From Shewanella piezotolerans WP3 (GTDB lineage: Bacteria; Pseudomonadota; Gammaproteobacteria; Enterobacterales; Shewanellaceae), in the NCBI RefSeq assembly GCF_000014885.1, contig NC_011566.1:3267501-3331500 (forward strand): a stretch of DNA of 64,000 nt, written 5' to 3'. Both the position numbers and the translations under genes were made by a program. Below the pieces are notes generated by a model. The model was given only the letters and a program-made list of their open reading frames with translations. It made no database searches and was not told the origin of the DNA. Shown in pieces: positions 45,398 through 54,571 of the stretch. The first letter of the stretch is position 1. Each line of letters begins with the position of its first letter.

Positions 45398-45793
45398 ATG
45401 AGTTACATGCATAAACTCCAATATAAACGATCAAATGTCATCGTTTTTACGGCACTAACTTTTGTGCTATTTATGTTTAGCAAATTTGCACTGGCAGTAG
45501 ATAAAGATGTTGAGCAAGCATGGCAAAAAATTGATGCTGGCGCCTTGATTGTGGATGTGAGAACCGCTGAAGAGTTTGCACAAGGCCACCTACCGAACGC
45601 AATCAATATTCCTTTTGAGCAGATCGCAAAGGCTTTTGCTGAGAGAAAAATCGCAACAGATAAGTCTGTGGTTTTGTACTGCCGCAGCGGCCGTCGTAGT
45701 GGTATAGCTAATGATGCCCTGATCAGCGCCGGGTATAGTCATACATACAATGGTGGCGGTTACCAAATGCTCATGCAGCGACAACCAAAATAA
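45398..45793 (+). CDS. Exported rhodanese-like sulfurtransferase
   Basis: A 131-aa protein: N-terminal signal or anchor (VIVFTALTFVLFMFSKFALA) then one rhodanese domain with LIVDVRTAEEFAQGHLPNAINIP in parts and the active-site loop YCRSGRRSG (Cys95). Single-domain periplasmic rhodaneses of PspE type move sulfane sulfur to thiophilic acceptors. AAGGA precedes the ATG; an adjacent TTG codon upstream is less likely. The DUF2892 neighbour suggests a membrane partner. Confidence 0.87.
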   Translation: MSYMHKLQYKRSNVIVFTALTFVLFMFSKFALAVDKDVEQAWQKIDAGALIVDVRTAEEFAQGHLPNAINIPFEQIAKAFAERKIATDKSVVLYCRSGRRSGIANDALISAGYSHTYNGGGYQMLMQRQPK

Positions 45794-46435
45794 GGCTAAG
45801 TAATAACACCCAAACCAATTGTAATATACTATAAAACTATAAGTGTTAACTGTTTTTACTAATGATTAATTCAATGACAGAGGCCACTCTTGCGTGGCCT
45901 CTTCTTTCATCTTAATGTAAGCATTAAAAAGTTACACAGTTAGCATTTTCAACTGCAAGCACTCTATTAAAATGCCTCAATCGACTCTTTAAACCCAAAC
46001 GAGCGATATATCAGTAAGATCCACCTGTAAACAGGCAGGGCAAACATTTCCCCCCTTCAAATTAAGCACTAATAAGAATAAGTTATTACTAAATTAAAAA
46101 CACAGTTAATACTCTTTAATATTAGTAACCTACAAGTAGCTCCCTTGACTCAAGCACAAACGTATACTTAATACCATCAATATCTACCACTTAGCCACCC
46201 GAATGAAAAATCAACCAAACCGACTAACAACCCGATAAACAGCTAAATGCAAGTATAACTATTCACGTAAAGAAATCTGTCCACCTAACTAAAAACACGC
46301 CATCAACAGTTAACATCTATTTTACAACTGTAACAACTATAGATACATTCTTTAGCGCAGTAAGTGATCACGAGATCCTCTACTGCAAATACTATAAGAA
46401 ACAACCAAATATCCTGATTAACATGGAAGACAGTT
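45794..46435. other. Long AT-rich intergenic region before subtilase gene
   Basis: Over 600 bp without a convincing ORF. A hairpin with stem AGAGGCCAC / GTGGCCTCT (45879-45887 and 45894-45902) followed by TCTTT probably terminates transcription from the rhodanese side. The remaining 530 bp are A-rich, with several near-repeated CACCTAACTAAAAAC/ACAACCAA-like runs but no clear operator. It is probably a long promoter/leader for the secreted protease. Confidence 0.5.
45879..45906 (+). terminator. Terminator-like hairpin downstream of rhodanese
   Basis: Nine-bp stem AGAGGCCAC / GTGGCCTCT with loop TCTTGC and a short T-rich tail; 85 bp past the stop. Confidence 0.6.
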
Positions 46436-48859
46436 ATGACTACAAGTAAAGTAACAACAGCATTAAGCCTGTCCGTTCTTGCACTTTCGATCTCAGCAAG
46501 TGTTAGCGCGGCTCCCTCTTTCACTCCTGGTTTACACAGCAGTGCAGCCCAAATTAATAGCGAAAACCCGCTGCCTAAGCGTTATATCGTAAAGTTTAAA
46601 ACTGCAGACGCTGCCGCTGGCTTTTCAATGGCAACAAATGCTATTGATGACGCAGAGTATCAACCAAGAGCCAACGAAGTCTTTTCTCACTTCCGCGCGC
46701 TTAACAGCGTCTCCGCAAAAGAGATGAAGCGCATTGGTCGCAGTAACAGCTATACCGTAAAGTTAGATAGTAAGAACATTCAAGCGCTTAGATTCCGCGC
46801 TGATGTTGATTATGTTGAAGAAGATGTGCCACGTCGTCTGCTAAGCGAAACAACTCCTTGGGGGCAAACTTATGTCGGGGCAACAACATTAAGCGATAGT
46901 CAAGCAGGCAACCGTACCATTTGTATCATTGACTCTGGTTACGATCGTGGACATAACGACCTTAATGCTAACAATGTAACAGGCACAAACAACTCCGGAA
47001 CCGGAAACTGGTTTGATCCAGGTGCGGGTAATGCTCACGGAACACATGTTGCGGGCACAATTGCAGCTATTGCAAACAATGAGGGCGTTGTAGGCGTAAT
47101 GCCAAACCAGAATGCCAACATTCATGTGATTAAAGTATTTAATGCTTCAGGCTGGGGTTACTCATCCTCTTTAGTCTCTGCAGTCGATACCTGTGTTAGC
47201 AACGGGGCCAATGTAGTAACAATGAGTTTAGGGGGTTCTAGCTCAAGTAATACTGAGAAGAATGCCCTCGCGGCGCATGAAAGTAATGGCGTGTTGCTTA
47301 TCGCTGCTGCGGGTAACGCGGGTAATAGCACACACAGCTACCCTGCATCCTATGATGCTGTGATGTCTGTCGCTGCAGTTGATAGCAACAAAGATCATGC
47401 AGCATTCTCTCAATTTACCAACCAAGTTGAAATCTCTGGTCCAGGTGAAGCCATTCTTTCTACCGTCACTCGAGGCGAAGGTCGTCTAGCAGACATCACG
47501 ATTGCTGGTCAGTCTTACTTTGATAACGGCGTGGTTCCACATAACCGTTACGTGCAATCAGGTTCGAGTCATGTACCTACCCCATTGATTGGTAGCGTTA
47601 CCGCGACACTTGCTGAATGTACCGTTAACGGCAGCACTTTCAACTGTGGCAACATGGCAAACAAGATCTGTCTTGTAGAGCGTGTTGGTAATCAGGGAGC
47701 AAGCTACCCTGAAATAGATGCTGTGAAAGCGTGTAACTCTGCGGGAGCAAGCGGCGTGATAGTTTACAGTAACAGCACACTGCCTGGCCTACAAAACCCA
47801 TTTCTAGTTGATAGTAATAACGAAGCGCCTATCGTTTCGGTCTCTGTTGACCGTGCTACAGGTCTTGCCCTTCGCAATCAAATTGGCGCGTCAGTTACGG
47901 TTGCCAACACTGATAACGAAGATTACGAATACTACAATGGTACTTCTATGGCGACCCCCCATGTATCAGGTGTAGCAACACTTGTGTGGAGTCATCATAC
48001 GCAGTGTAGCGCAGCACAAATTCGAGCAGCACTCAATGCTACAGCGGAAGATCTTGAGACCGCTGGCCGTGATAACAACACAGGCTATGGCCTAGTTGAC
48101 GCTGTTGCAGCAAAAGCGTATCTAGATGAGTCTTGTACGGGTCCAACCGATCCAGGTTCTGGCGGTGGCGATAACGAGCTAGTCAATGGCGTAGCTAAGT
48201 CTAACCTATCTGGCGCTAAGAATGATGAACTGCACTACTCTATCGACGTACCCGCTGGTGCAACAGACTTAAGCTTTAACATGAGCGGTGGTACTGGTGA
48301 TGCTGATCTGTACGTTCAGTATGGTGCAGCGCCAACGACTGATAGCTATGATTGTCGTCCATGGAAAGGTGGCAATATTGAATCTTGTCCAGTTACAACT
48401 GCACAAGCCGGCACCTACTATGTGATGGTGCAAGGTTATAGTACGTTCAGTGGCGTTAACCTCGTGGCAAACTTCACTGAAGATACGGGTGGCGGATCAG
48501 GCGGAACTGGTGGCGCTGCAACCTACACCAATAACAGCAGTTACAGTATTCCCGATAATAATAGCGCTGGTGTCACCAGTACTATTGCAGCATCACGCAC
48601 AGGGGATTCTGGAACCGTGACTGTAAAAGTAAACATTAGTCACACCTATATTGGTGACTTACAAGTCGAATTGCATAGCCCTACGGGCCAGATAGCCATA
48701 CTGCATGACAATACCGGTGGCAGTGCTAACGACATAGTAAAAACCTATACCGTCGATATGTCTGGAGCCGACTCTGCGGGTAATTGGCAGCTAAAGGCCG
48801 TAGACAGTGCAAGGCGTGATACGGGCACAATCAACTCATGGGAGCTAAGCTTTCAGTAA
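46436..48859 (+). CDS. Secreted subtilisin-like serine protease with PPC and P domains
   Basis: An 807-aa extracellular S8 peptidase. A signal peptide (to about residue 25) and an inhibitor-I9-type propeptide (KRYIVKFKTADAA...) precede the catalytic domain, with triad Asp166 (CIIDSGYD), His201 (HGTHVAGT) and Ser504 (NGTSMATPH). An insert at about 350-480 looks like a PA domain (NKICLVERVGNQGASYPE). A Gly/Asp-rich linker leads to a PPC domain (about 580-680), then a second Gly-rich linker to a C-terminal P-proprotein domain (about 700-807). The layout matches cold-marine secreted proteases that feed on protein. Confidence 0.93.
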   Translation: MTTSKVTTALSLSVLALSISASVSAAPSFTPGLHSSAAQINSENPLPKRYIVKFKTADAAAGFSMATNAIDDAEYQPRANEVFSHFRALNSVSAKEMKRIGRSNSYTVKLDSKNIQALRFRADVDYVEEDVPRRLLSETTPWGQTYVGATTLSDSQAGNRTICIIDSGYDRGHNDLNANNVTGTNNSGTGNWFDPGAGNAHGTHVAGTIAAIANNEGVVGVMPNQNANIHVIKVFNASGWGYSSSLVSAVDTCVSNGANVVTMSLGGSSSSNTEKNALAAHESNGVLLIAAAGNAGNSTHSYPASYDAVMSVAAVDSNKDHAAFSQFTNQVEISGPGEAILSTVTRGEGRLADITIAGQSYFDNGVVPHNRYVQSGSSHVPTPLIGSVTATLAECTVNGSTFNCGNMANKICLVERVGNQGASYPEIDAVKACNSAGASGVIVYSNSTLPGLQNPFLVDSNNEAPIVSVSVDRATGLALRNQIGASVTVANTDNEDYEYYNGTSMATPHVSGVATLVWSHHTQCSAAQIRAALNATAEDLETAGRDNNTGYGLVDAVAAKAYLDESCTGPTDPGSGGGDNELVNGVAKSNLSGAKNDELHYSIDVPAGATDLSFNMSGGTGDADLYVQYGAAPTTDSYDCRPWKGGNIESCPVTTAQAGTYYVMVQGYSTFSGVNLVANFTEDTGGGSGGTGGAATYTNNSSYSIPDNNSAGVTSTIAASRTGDSGTVTVKVNISHTYIGDLQVELHSPTGQIAILHDNTGGSANDIVKTYTVDMSGADSAGNWQLKAVDSARRDTGTINSWELSFQ

Positions 48860-48887
48860 CCCCTGACCTTTGTTAGAAGTGAACTTT

Positions 48888-48917
48888 GAGAGCCTTAGTT
48901 AAAGGCTCTCTTTTTTT
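48888..48917 (+). terminator. Terminator after subtilase gene
   Basis: GAGAGCCTT / AAGGCTCTC stem followed by seven T. Confidence 0.9.
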
Positions 48918-48991
48918 GCTCTGCATTGATAACATTTTCGCTGATAAAACTGATATAATTACTGCAATAGCATCTGCAATGAACATACACC

Positions 48992-49348
48992 ATGACCCAA
49001 GTAAACAACCCATTACACGGTATTAAGCTAGAAGCCTTACTGACTGACCTCGTCGAGCATTATGGCTGGGAAGAGCTTGGCGAGCGTATTAACGTGCGCT
49101 GCTTCAAACATGACCCAAGTATTAAATCAAGCCTAAGATTTCTACGTAAAACCCTTTGGGCGAGAGAGAAAGTCGAATACCTCTACCTTAAGATGAACAA
49201 GCTACCTTTGCCCGCTAGAAAGCCTAGAGAAGATGGCTATCAAGCCAGTGATAAAACATTACGCACGGCGAAGAACAAAGCAGCAGATAGGCCTAGCAAA
49301 GACTCAGATGATAACTCTCAAGTAAATGCCAATATCTGGGGCAATTAA
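48992..49348 (+). CDS. VF530 / DUF2132 family protein
   Basis: A 118-aa protein whose first 75 residues match the DUF2132 (VF530) fold: NPLHGIKLEALLTDLVEHYGWEELG and RCFKHDPSIKSSLRFLRKTLWAREKVEYLY, given here in pieces. VF530 from Vibrio fischeri has a DNA-binding-like structure, but no function is shown. The basic C-terminal tail (about 76-118) varies. It lies alone between two terminators. Confidence 0.83.
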   Translation: MTQVNNPLHGIKLEALLTDLVEHYGWEELGERINVRCFKHDPSIKSSLRFLRKTLWAREKVEYLYLKMNKLPLPARKPREDGYQASDKTLRTAKNKAADRPSKDSDDNSQVNANIWGN

Positions 49349-49366
49349 CATCTATTACAGACAGTA

Positions 49367-49406
49367 ATAAAAAGGCTTAACAATTAGTATTGTTAAGCCT
49401 TTTTAT
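49367..49406. terminator. Bidirectional terminator with 18-bp stem
   Basis: Stem 49367-49384 pairs exactly with 49389-49406 around loop TAGT; A and T runs on both sides, between the convergent DUF2132 and outer-membrane protein genes. Confidence 0.92.
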
Positions 49407-49447
49407 TTAGTCGTTTTACCCGTTCAACCTGCACAATTTAAGAAAAG

Positions 49448-50257
49448 CTATATTGGGAAGTCAAATATAAGTCGCCAAACCTGCACTCCATCTCCCGCTC
49501 GATAGCTAATACCAAACCGGCTCATATTAAATAGATCCCAGCCAATTGGCTTTGAAAATGCCAGCGTTATACCAGCCTCAAGGCTATTGGTTACTAATAC
49601 ATCTTCCTCAAACGGTGTGACAAACCTAAGCTTATCAAAATACCAATAACCCGCGACAAAAAATCTTGGTTCAATACCTACATCAGCTACTTGGAAGTGA
49701 TAATTAGTCCCTATATCGACCCCTGATTGAATGGCTGAATAGGTCTCGCTTTGAGCATCATCAAGGCTATTATAACCAGCAAAAAAAATGCGGTTTACCC
49801 AAACAGGGTCAGTCTCCCTTAACTCAAAATCGAGCAAACTCGACATCCCAGCAGAGTATATAATGACGTCGTTACCATTAGTGGTATTTGTTCCGAAACC
49901 TAAGTCAGCGTAAGTTTGAAATTCATGGGTATCGGTAGTTTTTACTCGATACTCGATCCCAGGTGTAAACGTTGCCGTTCCGACGCTGTCAGGAAAGTCT
50001 CCATCAGGAATATCGCTCCAGGTAAAATTGAAAAATCCCAGGGAAATTGGCGTCCGAAGTACTAGGGACTCCGTCTCCGACCGTTGTAGTTCGAAACTCA
50101 AGGGGATATTAACAACAGTGGCATTTTGGCCAGAGGTTTGATAAACACCGCTACCTAAATAGTTAGCAAAAGCATAATGACTGTAATCCGTTTCAGCATT
50201 AACAGGGGGGATAAAAAGCAACAGCAAAACAGAAAGGGAACGCACAAGGGCCATCAT
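49448..50257 (-). CDS. Predicted outer membrane beta-barrel protein, unknown role
   Basis: A 269-aa protein with a signal peptide (SLSVLLLLFIPPVNA) and alternating amphipathic strands ending in an aromatic strand (VWRLIFDFPI), the pattern of a small outer-membrane barrel. Repeated phrases such as EYRVKTTDTHEFQTYADLGFG and GVDIGTNYHFQV resemble strand-turn-strand units. I do not recognise a named family. It is between the DUF2132 gene and ribA and convergent with the former. Confidence 0.7.
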   Translation of the reverse strand: MMALVRSLSVLLLLFIPPVNAETDYSHYAFANYLGSGVYQTSGQNATVVNIPLSFELQRSETESLVLRTPISLGFFNFTWSDIPDGDFPDSVGTATFTPGIEYRVKTTDTHEFQTYADLGFGTNTTNGNDVIIYSAGMSSLLDFELRETDPVWVNRIFFAGYNSLDDAQSETYSAIQSGVDIGTNYHFQVADVGIEPRFFVAGYWYFDKLRFVTPFEEDVLVTNSLEAGITLAFSKPIGWDLFNMSRFGISYRAGDGVQVWRLIFDFPI

Positions 50258-50337
50258 TAAAAATTAACTTAACTGGTCTCTAATAGATAGCCCTGAATAT
50301 AGCGGTATAACCTTGAAAAATCCACGGTTAATGTAGC

Positions 50338-50955
50338 TTAGTCTTTACCTTCTTCGGTAAAATGATGCTCAGACATCATATGACCCAATTCAGTAGATTT
50401 GGTCTTTAGGTAACCTTCGTTATAACGATTTTTACCGACCTGCAGTGGAACACGCTCAACGACCTCTAGTCCAAAGCTTTGCATCGCTTTTACTTTTCTA
50501 GGGTTATTGGTCATCAGTCTGACTTTACTGATACCGATCTGCTCCATCATCGGGATGATCATGTCATATTTACGCATATCTGCAGCAAAACCAAGGCGCT
50601 CATTGGCCTCTACGGTATTTGCGCCACCATCTTGTAGCTCGTAAGCACGGATTTTATTGAGTAATCCAATACCCCGCCCTTCTTGGCGTAGATATAGGAT
50701 AAACCCCTGTCCTGCTTCAGCGATATTCTGCATTGCTGTTTGTAATTGGAAACCACAATCACAACGCAAACTGAAAAGCGCATCACCCGTTAAGCACTCA
50801 GAGTGAATACGGCCTAAAATAGGGCTTTCGGCATCAAATACGCCTAATGTCAGCGCAACATGCTCTTTACCTGTCTCGCTATCTTCAAAGCCATGCATTT
50901 CAAAAACACCCCAAGGTGTTGGCAATTTAGACGACGCGATATATTTAATCGACAT
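50338..50955 (-). CDS. ribA: GTP cyclohydrolase II
   Basis: First step of riboflavin synthesis from GTP. The 205-aa protein (196 in E. coli) has the zinc cysteines in HSECLTGDALFSLRCDCGFQ (C54, C65, C67), the active-site LRQEGRGIGLLNKIRAY and the substrate loop MTNNPRKVKAM. It is a stand-alone RibA without a fused RibB domain. No FMN riboswitch is visible in the short upstream gap, as is usual for stand-alone ribA. Confidence 0.95.
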   Translation of the reverse strand: MSIKYIASSKLPTPWGVFEMHGFEDSETGKEHVALTLGVFDAESPILGRIHSECLTGDALFSLRCDCGFQLQTAMQNIAEAGQGFILYLRQEGRGIGLLNKIRAYELQDGGANTVEANERLGFAADMRKYDMIIPMMEQIGISKVRLMTNNPRKVKAMQSFGLEVVERVPLQVGKNRYNEGYLKTKSTELGHMMSEHHFTEEGKD

Positions 50956-51178
50956 GATAAAACCTTAACGACTACTCTCATTCCCTGAGACTGCTGAAAT
51001 CCTAGTAACGATATTATTTTCAAACCAAACTTGCTGAAGAATTAAATCTAATGTTAGACATTACAATGAACAGGAATACGTTAGACAAATTACAAAGCAT
51101 TTCAGCGCAGCATAAGCTGCGCGTCTATACATAACCTTGAAGCGGCTCACTAAATGAATAACTTAATAGGCATTTAGC

Positions 51179-51535
51179 CTAAAATTCTTTCGGTGCAAAG
51201 CCTGTTACTTGCTTGATGCCCATTTCTCGACCAAGTGCGGTCATTGGATGCACAACCACTAAACCACGAACAGACTTCTTCAACTTGCCCATGTCAGCTT
51301 GCTCGGCTTTGGTCAATACACGGCTAAATTTGAGGTCTTTAACCGACGCACCTTCTTTACCTAACTCACGACTCTGCTGATTTTTAACATTAGCTATGCG
51401 CTTAGTTAACGTAGCAATTTCACGTTTAAATTGGATTATGACCCCAGGATCATCACGCTTTTCAGCTGCTGCCAACTTACGACGAAATTTGTCGAGCTTA
51501 TCGTTGAGCGTTTGCAGCTCCTGCTTTAAATTCAT
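51179..51535 (-). CDS. yibL: YibL family ribosome-associated protein
   Basis: A 118-aa protein. The N-terminal half is a charged coiled coil (NLKQELQTLNDKLDKFRRKL); the C-terminal half carries TKAEQADMGKLKKSVRGLVV and HPMTALGREMG, which I recall as nearly identical in E. coli YibL. YibL binds ribosomes; its precise role is unclear. It stands between ribA and nrdG on the same strand, separated from nrdG by a long palindrome. Confidence 0.88.
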   Translation of the reverse strand: MNLKQELQTLNDKLDKFRRKLAAAEKRDDPGVIIQFKREIATLTKRIANVKNQQSRELGKEGASVKDLKFSRVLTKAEQADMGKLKKSVRGLVVVHPMTALGREMGIKQVTGFAPKEF

Positions 51536-51579
51536 TTACAAACCTTAAATTCAAATCTAAATAACTTATCTAGAAACAA

Positions 51580-51609
51580 AAACAGCCTCAAAATATTTTG
51601 ACGCTGTTT
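51580..51609 (-). terminator. Terminator after nrdG
   Basis: A 30-bp near-perfect palindrome (AAACAGC...GCTGTTT around TCAAAATATTTTGA, one C-C mismatch) followed leftward by a T-rich run, between nrdG and yibL. Confidence 0.75.
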
Positions 51610-51669
51610 ATCATTATTGCCTTATTATAACAGCATATAGGCCAATATTACCTAGTGTTTATGCTTAGC

Positions 51670-52134
51670 TTATCTTAGATAATGGATCACTTGGTTACTA
51701 CTACCTTTAAAAACTAAGCTAGGATCGGCAAGAGATTGCTCAAATTTGCCATCAACTACCACATTAACCAATTCAACAATGGCTTGCTGCTCGGCGGTTA
51801 ACTCATCAAGCAGATAGCCTGTCCACAACCAAATATCTTTACCTGGACATTGTTCTTTAACTCGCGTGACAAGCGCAAGTATGGCGCTGAGGTTACCAGG
51901 AAATAGTGGATCACCGCCTGACAAAGAAAGACCACGTCTTTTAATGCGACTATCATTGAGATCGTCAATAATGGTTTGCATCATCTGCTCATCAAACAAG
52001 TGACCAGAGCACGGATTCCAAGTTGACTGATTATAGCAACCACGGCATTGATGCTCGCAACCAGAAACAAATAGCGTCGCTCTAGTACCTGGACCATTAA
52101 TCACATCAGTTTGATAGTATTGATGATAATGCAT
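51670..52134 (-). CDS. nrdG: Anaerobic ribonucleotide reductase activating protein
   Basis: Radical-SAM activase that installs the glycyl radical on NrdD. The 154-aa protein has the 4Fe-4S motif CEHQCRGCYN (C-x3-C-x2-C) near 26-35, the SAM-contact LSLSGGDPLFPGN, and the compact length of NrdG. It is downstream of nrdD, separated by 70 bp that contain a hairpin with a T tract, so its expression may be partly uncoupled from nrdD. Confidence 0.95.
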   Translation of the reverse strand: MHYHQYYQTDVINGPGTRATLFVSGCEHQCRGCYNQSTWNPCSGHLFDEQMMQTIIDDLNDSRIKRRGLSLSGGDPLFPGNLSAILALVTRVKEQCPGKDIWLWTGYLLDELTAEQQAIVELVNVVVDGKFEQSLADPSLVFKGSSNQVIHYLR

Positions 52135-52155
52135 AAAAATCTCTTTCTAGATAAC

Positions 52156-52180
52156 AAAAAGGTGCCTATGAGAGCACCTT
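52156..52180 (-). terminator. Hairpin with T tract between nrdD and nrdG
   Basis: AAGGTGC / GCACCTT 7-bp stem with an 8-nt loop; leftward reading gives a five-T run. It may be a partial terminator that lowers nrdG relative to nrdD. Confidence 0.65.
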
Positions 52181-52204
52181 ATTGGATTTGCCGCACACGC
52201 TATA

Positions 52205-54322
52205 TTAAAGGTGCTTAATACGGCGCTTAACCTCTTCTTGCTTACCATAATTAAATGGTCTTGCATCAGGGCTACCTAAATAGCCGCAGACTCGGCGTGT
52301 TACCGATACTCTGCTAGGTTCATGGTTGCCACATTTAGGACAGGTAAAACCTTTGCTGGTACAGCTAAATTCACCGGTAAATCCACAGTCATAACACTCA
52401 TCAATCGGTGTATTCGTGCCGTAATAAGGCACTCTTGAATAGCTGTAGTCCCAAACATTTTCCAATGCTTCAACATTGTTCTGCATATTGGGGAACTCGC
52501 CGTAACAGATAAATCCGCCGTTTGCGATTTCAGGGTAAGGTTGTTCAAAGTCAATCTTATCGTACGGGTTGACTTGCTTTTCAACATCTAAATGGAAACT
52601 GTTAGTGTAATAACCTTTAGCAGTTACTCCCTCTACAACACCGAATACTTTGGCATCAAGATTACAGAAACGGCTACACAAGTTTTCACTAGGGGTGCTA
52701 TAAAGGCTGAAAGCGTAACCAGATTCCGCTTTCCATTTATCGGTTGCCGCTTTCAAGTATTGAATCACTTCAATTGCTTTAGCACGCAACTGCCCGTTGT
52801 CGTATAGATGCGTTTCGGTGCCATAAAGTGCATTAATGGTTTCATGCAAGCCAATGTAACCGAGCGAAATTGAAGCGCGGCCATTTTTAAATATCTCAGA
52901 GATATCATCATCAGCGCGCAAACGAACACCACAAGCTCCTTCCATATAAAGAATCGGAGCGACTCGTGCTTTTACGCCATCTAAACGCTCTATACGAGTA
53001 TCTAGTGCCTTGCGAGCAATTGCTAAGCGCTGATCTAAGATGCGATAAAATTCAGCTTCATCGCCTTTGGCCTCAAGTGCTACTCGCGGTAAATTTAAGC
53101 TTACCACGCCAAGGTTATTACGCCCTTCATGTACTAGCTCACCCTCTTCTTCAAACGTACCAAGGAAGCTACGACAACCCATTGGAGTCTTAAATGACCC
53201 CGTTACCTTCTCAACTTGTTCGTAGTTGAGGATATCTGGGTACATACGCGTTGTGGCACACTTCAATGCAAGTTGCTTGATGTCGTAGTTACAATCGCCA
53301 TTTTTGTGGTTAATACCATCACGAATGGCAAAAACTAGTTTAGGAAATACCGCAGTTTTACGATTCTTACCTAAGCCTGCAATACGCACTTTCATCATCG
53401 ACTGTTGAATAAGTCGAGACTCCCAAGACGTTCCCAGTCCAAAACCAAAGGTAACAAATGGCGTTTGACCATTGGCGGTATGCAATGTGTTTACTTCATA
53501 CTCAAGTGACTGAAATGCATCATGACACTCTTTTTCGGTCAATGAAGTCGCAAATGCTTTGGCGTCTGTAATACCCCAAGTTAGCGCAACTTGATAATGC
53601 TTGTCGTAACTTTTGGCAACGAAAGGCGCTAACACTTCATCAATACGGTTAATCGTAGTGCCGCCATATATATGGCTAGCAACCTGAGCAATAATCTGCG
53701 CGGTAACAGCTGTCGCCGTAGAAATTGATTTAGGTGTTTCAATTTCAGCGTTGCCCATCTTAAAACCTTTGGTCAACATGCCACTGAGATCAATCAACAT
53801 ACAGTTGAACATCGGGAAAAATGGCGCGTAATCTAAGTCATGATAGTGAATCTCGCCTGACTCATGCGCTGCTACAACATCTTTTGGCAATATATGACAT
53901 TTGGCGTAGTGTTTAGCCACAATGCCAGCTAATAGATCGCGCTGAGTTGGGATTACTTTTGAATCTTTATTGGCATTTTCATTCAAAAGCGCAGCATTAC
54001 TCTGCTCAACAAGACCACGGATCTCTTTATTGAGTCGACTGCTGACTTCGCGCTTTATATCTCGATCGTGGCGGTATTCAATGTATACCCGAGCCAATGA
54101 TTTATAAGGGCCTTCCATCAATAAGTTTTCGACGGCATCTTGCAGATCGTGGATGTTTATTTCATCTAGCATAGCGACAGAGTCGGCAGCATTTTTTGCT
54201 ACTTTTTCTGCATAGGCGCTATCATCAATACCTGCCGAGTTAGCAGCTGCTATCACTGCATCTTTAATCCTTGTTTCGTCAAAAGGCGTGCGGTAACCAT
54301 CCCGTTTAATAACCACTGGCAT
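52205..54322 (-). CDS. nrdD: Anaerobic ribonucleoside-triphosphate reductase
   Basis: Oxygen-sensitive glycyl-radical class III reductase making dNTPs without oxygen. The 705-aa protein starts with an ATP-cone (VVIKRDGYRTPFDETRIKDA), has the central GGTTINRIDEVLAPF and CATTRMYPDILNYEQV regions, a zinc site (CYDCGFT...CPKCG), and the glycyl radical loop RRVCGYLGSPDARPFN near the C-terminus. I chose ATG 54322 (MPVVIKRDG) with GGAGC upstream; the longer frame lacks support. The upstream region bears NrdR-like and FNR-like sites. Confidence 0.96.
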   Translation of the reverse strand: MPVVIKRDGYRTPFDETRIKDAVIAAANSAGIDDSAYAEKVAKNAADSVAMLDEINIHDLQDAVENLLMEGPYKSLARVYIEYRHDRDIKREVSSRLNKEIRGLVEQSNAALLNENANKDSKVIPTQRDLLAGIVAKHYAKCHILPKDVVAAHESGEIHYHDLDYAPFFPMFNCMLIDLSGMLTKGFKMGNAEIETPKSISTATAVTAQIIAQVASHIYGGTTINRIDEVLAPFVAKSYDKHYQVALTWGITDAKAFATSLTEKECHDAFQSLEYEVNTLHTANGQTPFVTFGFGLGTSWESRLIQQSMMKVRIAGLGKNRKTAVFPKLVFAIRDGINHKNGDCNYDIKQLALKCATTRMYPDILNYEQVEKVTGSFKTPMGCRSFLGTFEEEGELVHEGRNNLGVVSLNLPRVALEAKGDEAEFYRILDQRLAIARKALDTRIERLDGVKARVAPILYMEGACGVRLRADDDISEIFKNGRASISLGYIGLHETINALYGTETHLYDNGQLRAKAIEVIQYLKAATDKWKAESGYAFSLYSTPSENLCSRFCNLDAKVFGVVEGVTAKGYYTNSFHLDVEKQVNPYDKIDFEQPYPEIANGGFICYGEFPNMQNNVEALENVWDYSYSRVPYYGTNTPIDECYDCGFTGEFSCTSKGFTCPKCGNHEPSRVSVTRRVCGYLGSPDARPFNYGKQEEVKRRIKHL

Positions 54323-54355
54323 TGTAAAGCTCCTATTTAGCATCATCCACAAGCA

Positions 54356-54371
54356 ACACTACATATAGTAT
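54356..54371. promoter_or_regulatory. NrdR box 1 (candidate)
   Basis: ACACTACATATAGTAT closely follows the NrdR box pattern acaCwAtATaTwGtgt. It lies 34 bp before the nrdD ATG and is paired with a second box 30 bp further upstream. Confidence 0.6.
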
Positions 54372-54385
54372 TACTTTAAATCAAA

Positions 54386-54401
54386 ATCACAATATGTGGC
54401 G
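54386..54401. promoter_or_regulatory. NrdR box 2 (candidate)
   Basis: The CACAATATGTG core resembles a NrdR box. Its centre is 30 bp from box 1, about three helical turns, as expected for paired NrdR binding. Confidence 0.5.
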
Positions 54402-54430
54402 CATTAAGCTATAAAAAGACAACGAGTACT

Positions 54431-54444
54431 TTGATCCAGATCAT
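54431..54444. promoter_or_regulatory. Candidate FNR site upstream of nrdD
   Basis: TTGATCCAGATCAT matches the FNR consensus TTGAT-N4-ATCAA at 9 of 10 positions. FNR (EtrA in Shewanella) activates anaerobic reductase genes, so placement before nrdD fits. The remaining upstream stretch to 54750 holds a DnaA-box-like sequence at 54563-54571 and nothing else recognised. Confidence 0.6.
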
Positions 54445-54562
54445 TATTTTACACAACGAAGATAATAAGAAAAAATAACTGGGGACGATCCCGCTTATCT
54501 AAAATTATGCCCTTGACGATGGCAATTAAGACCGCTAGTAGCAGGATAAAATTGGGATAAAT

Positions 54563-54571
54563 TGTGGATAA
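54563..54571 (-). promoter_or_regulatory. DnaA-box-like sequence
   Basis: TTATCCACA on the minus strand is a consensus DnaA box, within a run of three GGATAAA-type words (54544-54572), about 240 bp before nrdD. Confidence 0.4.
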
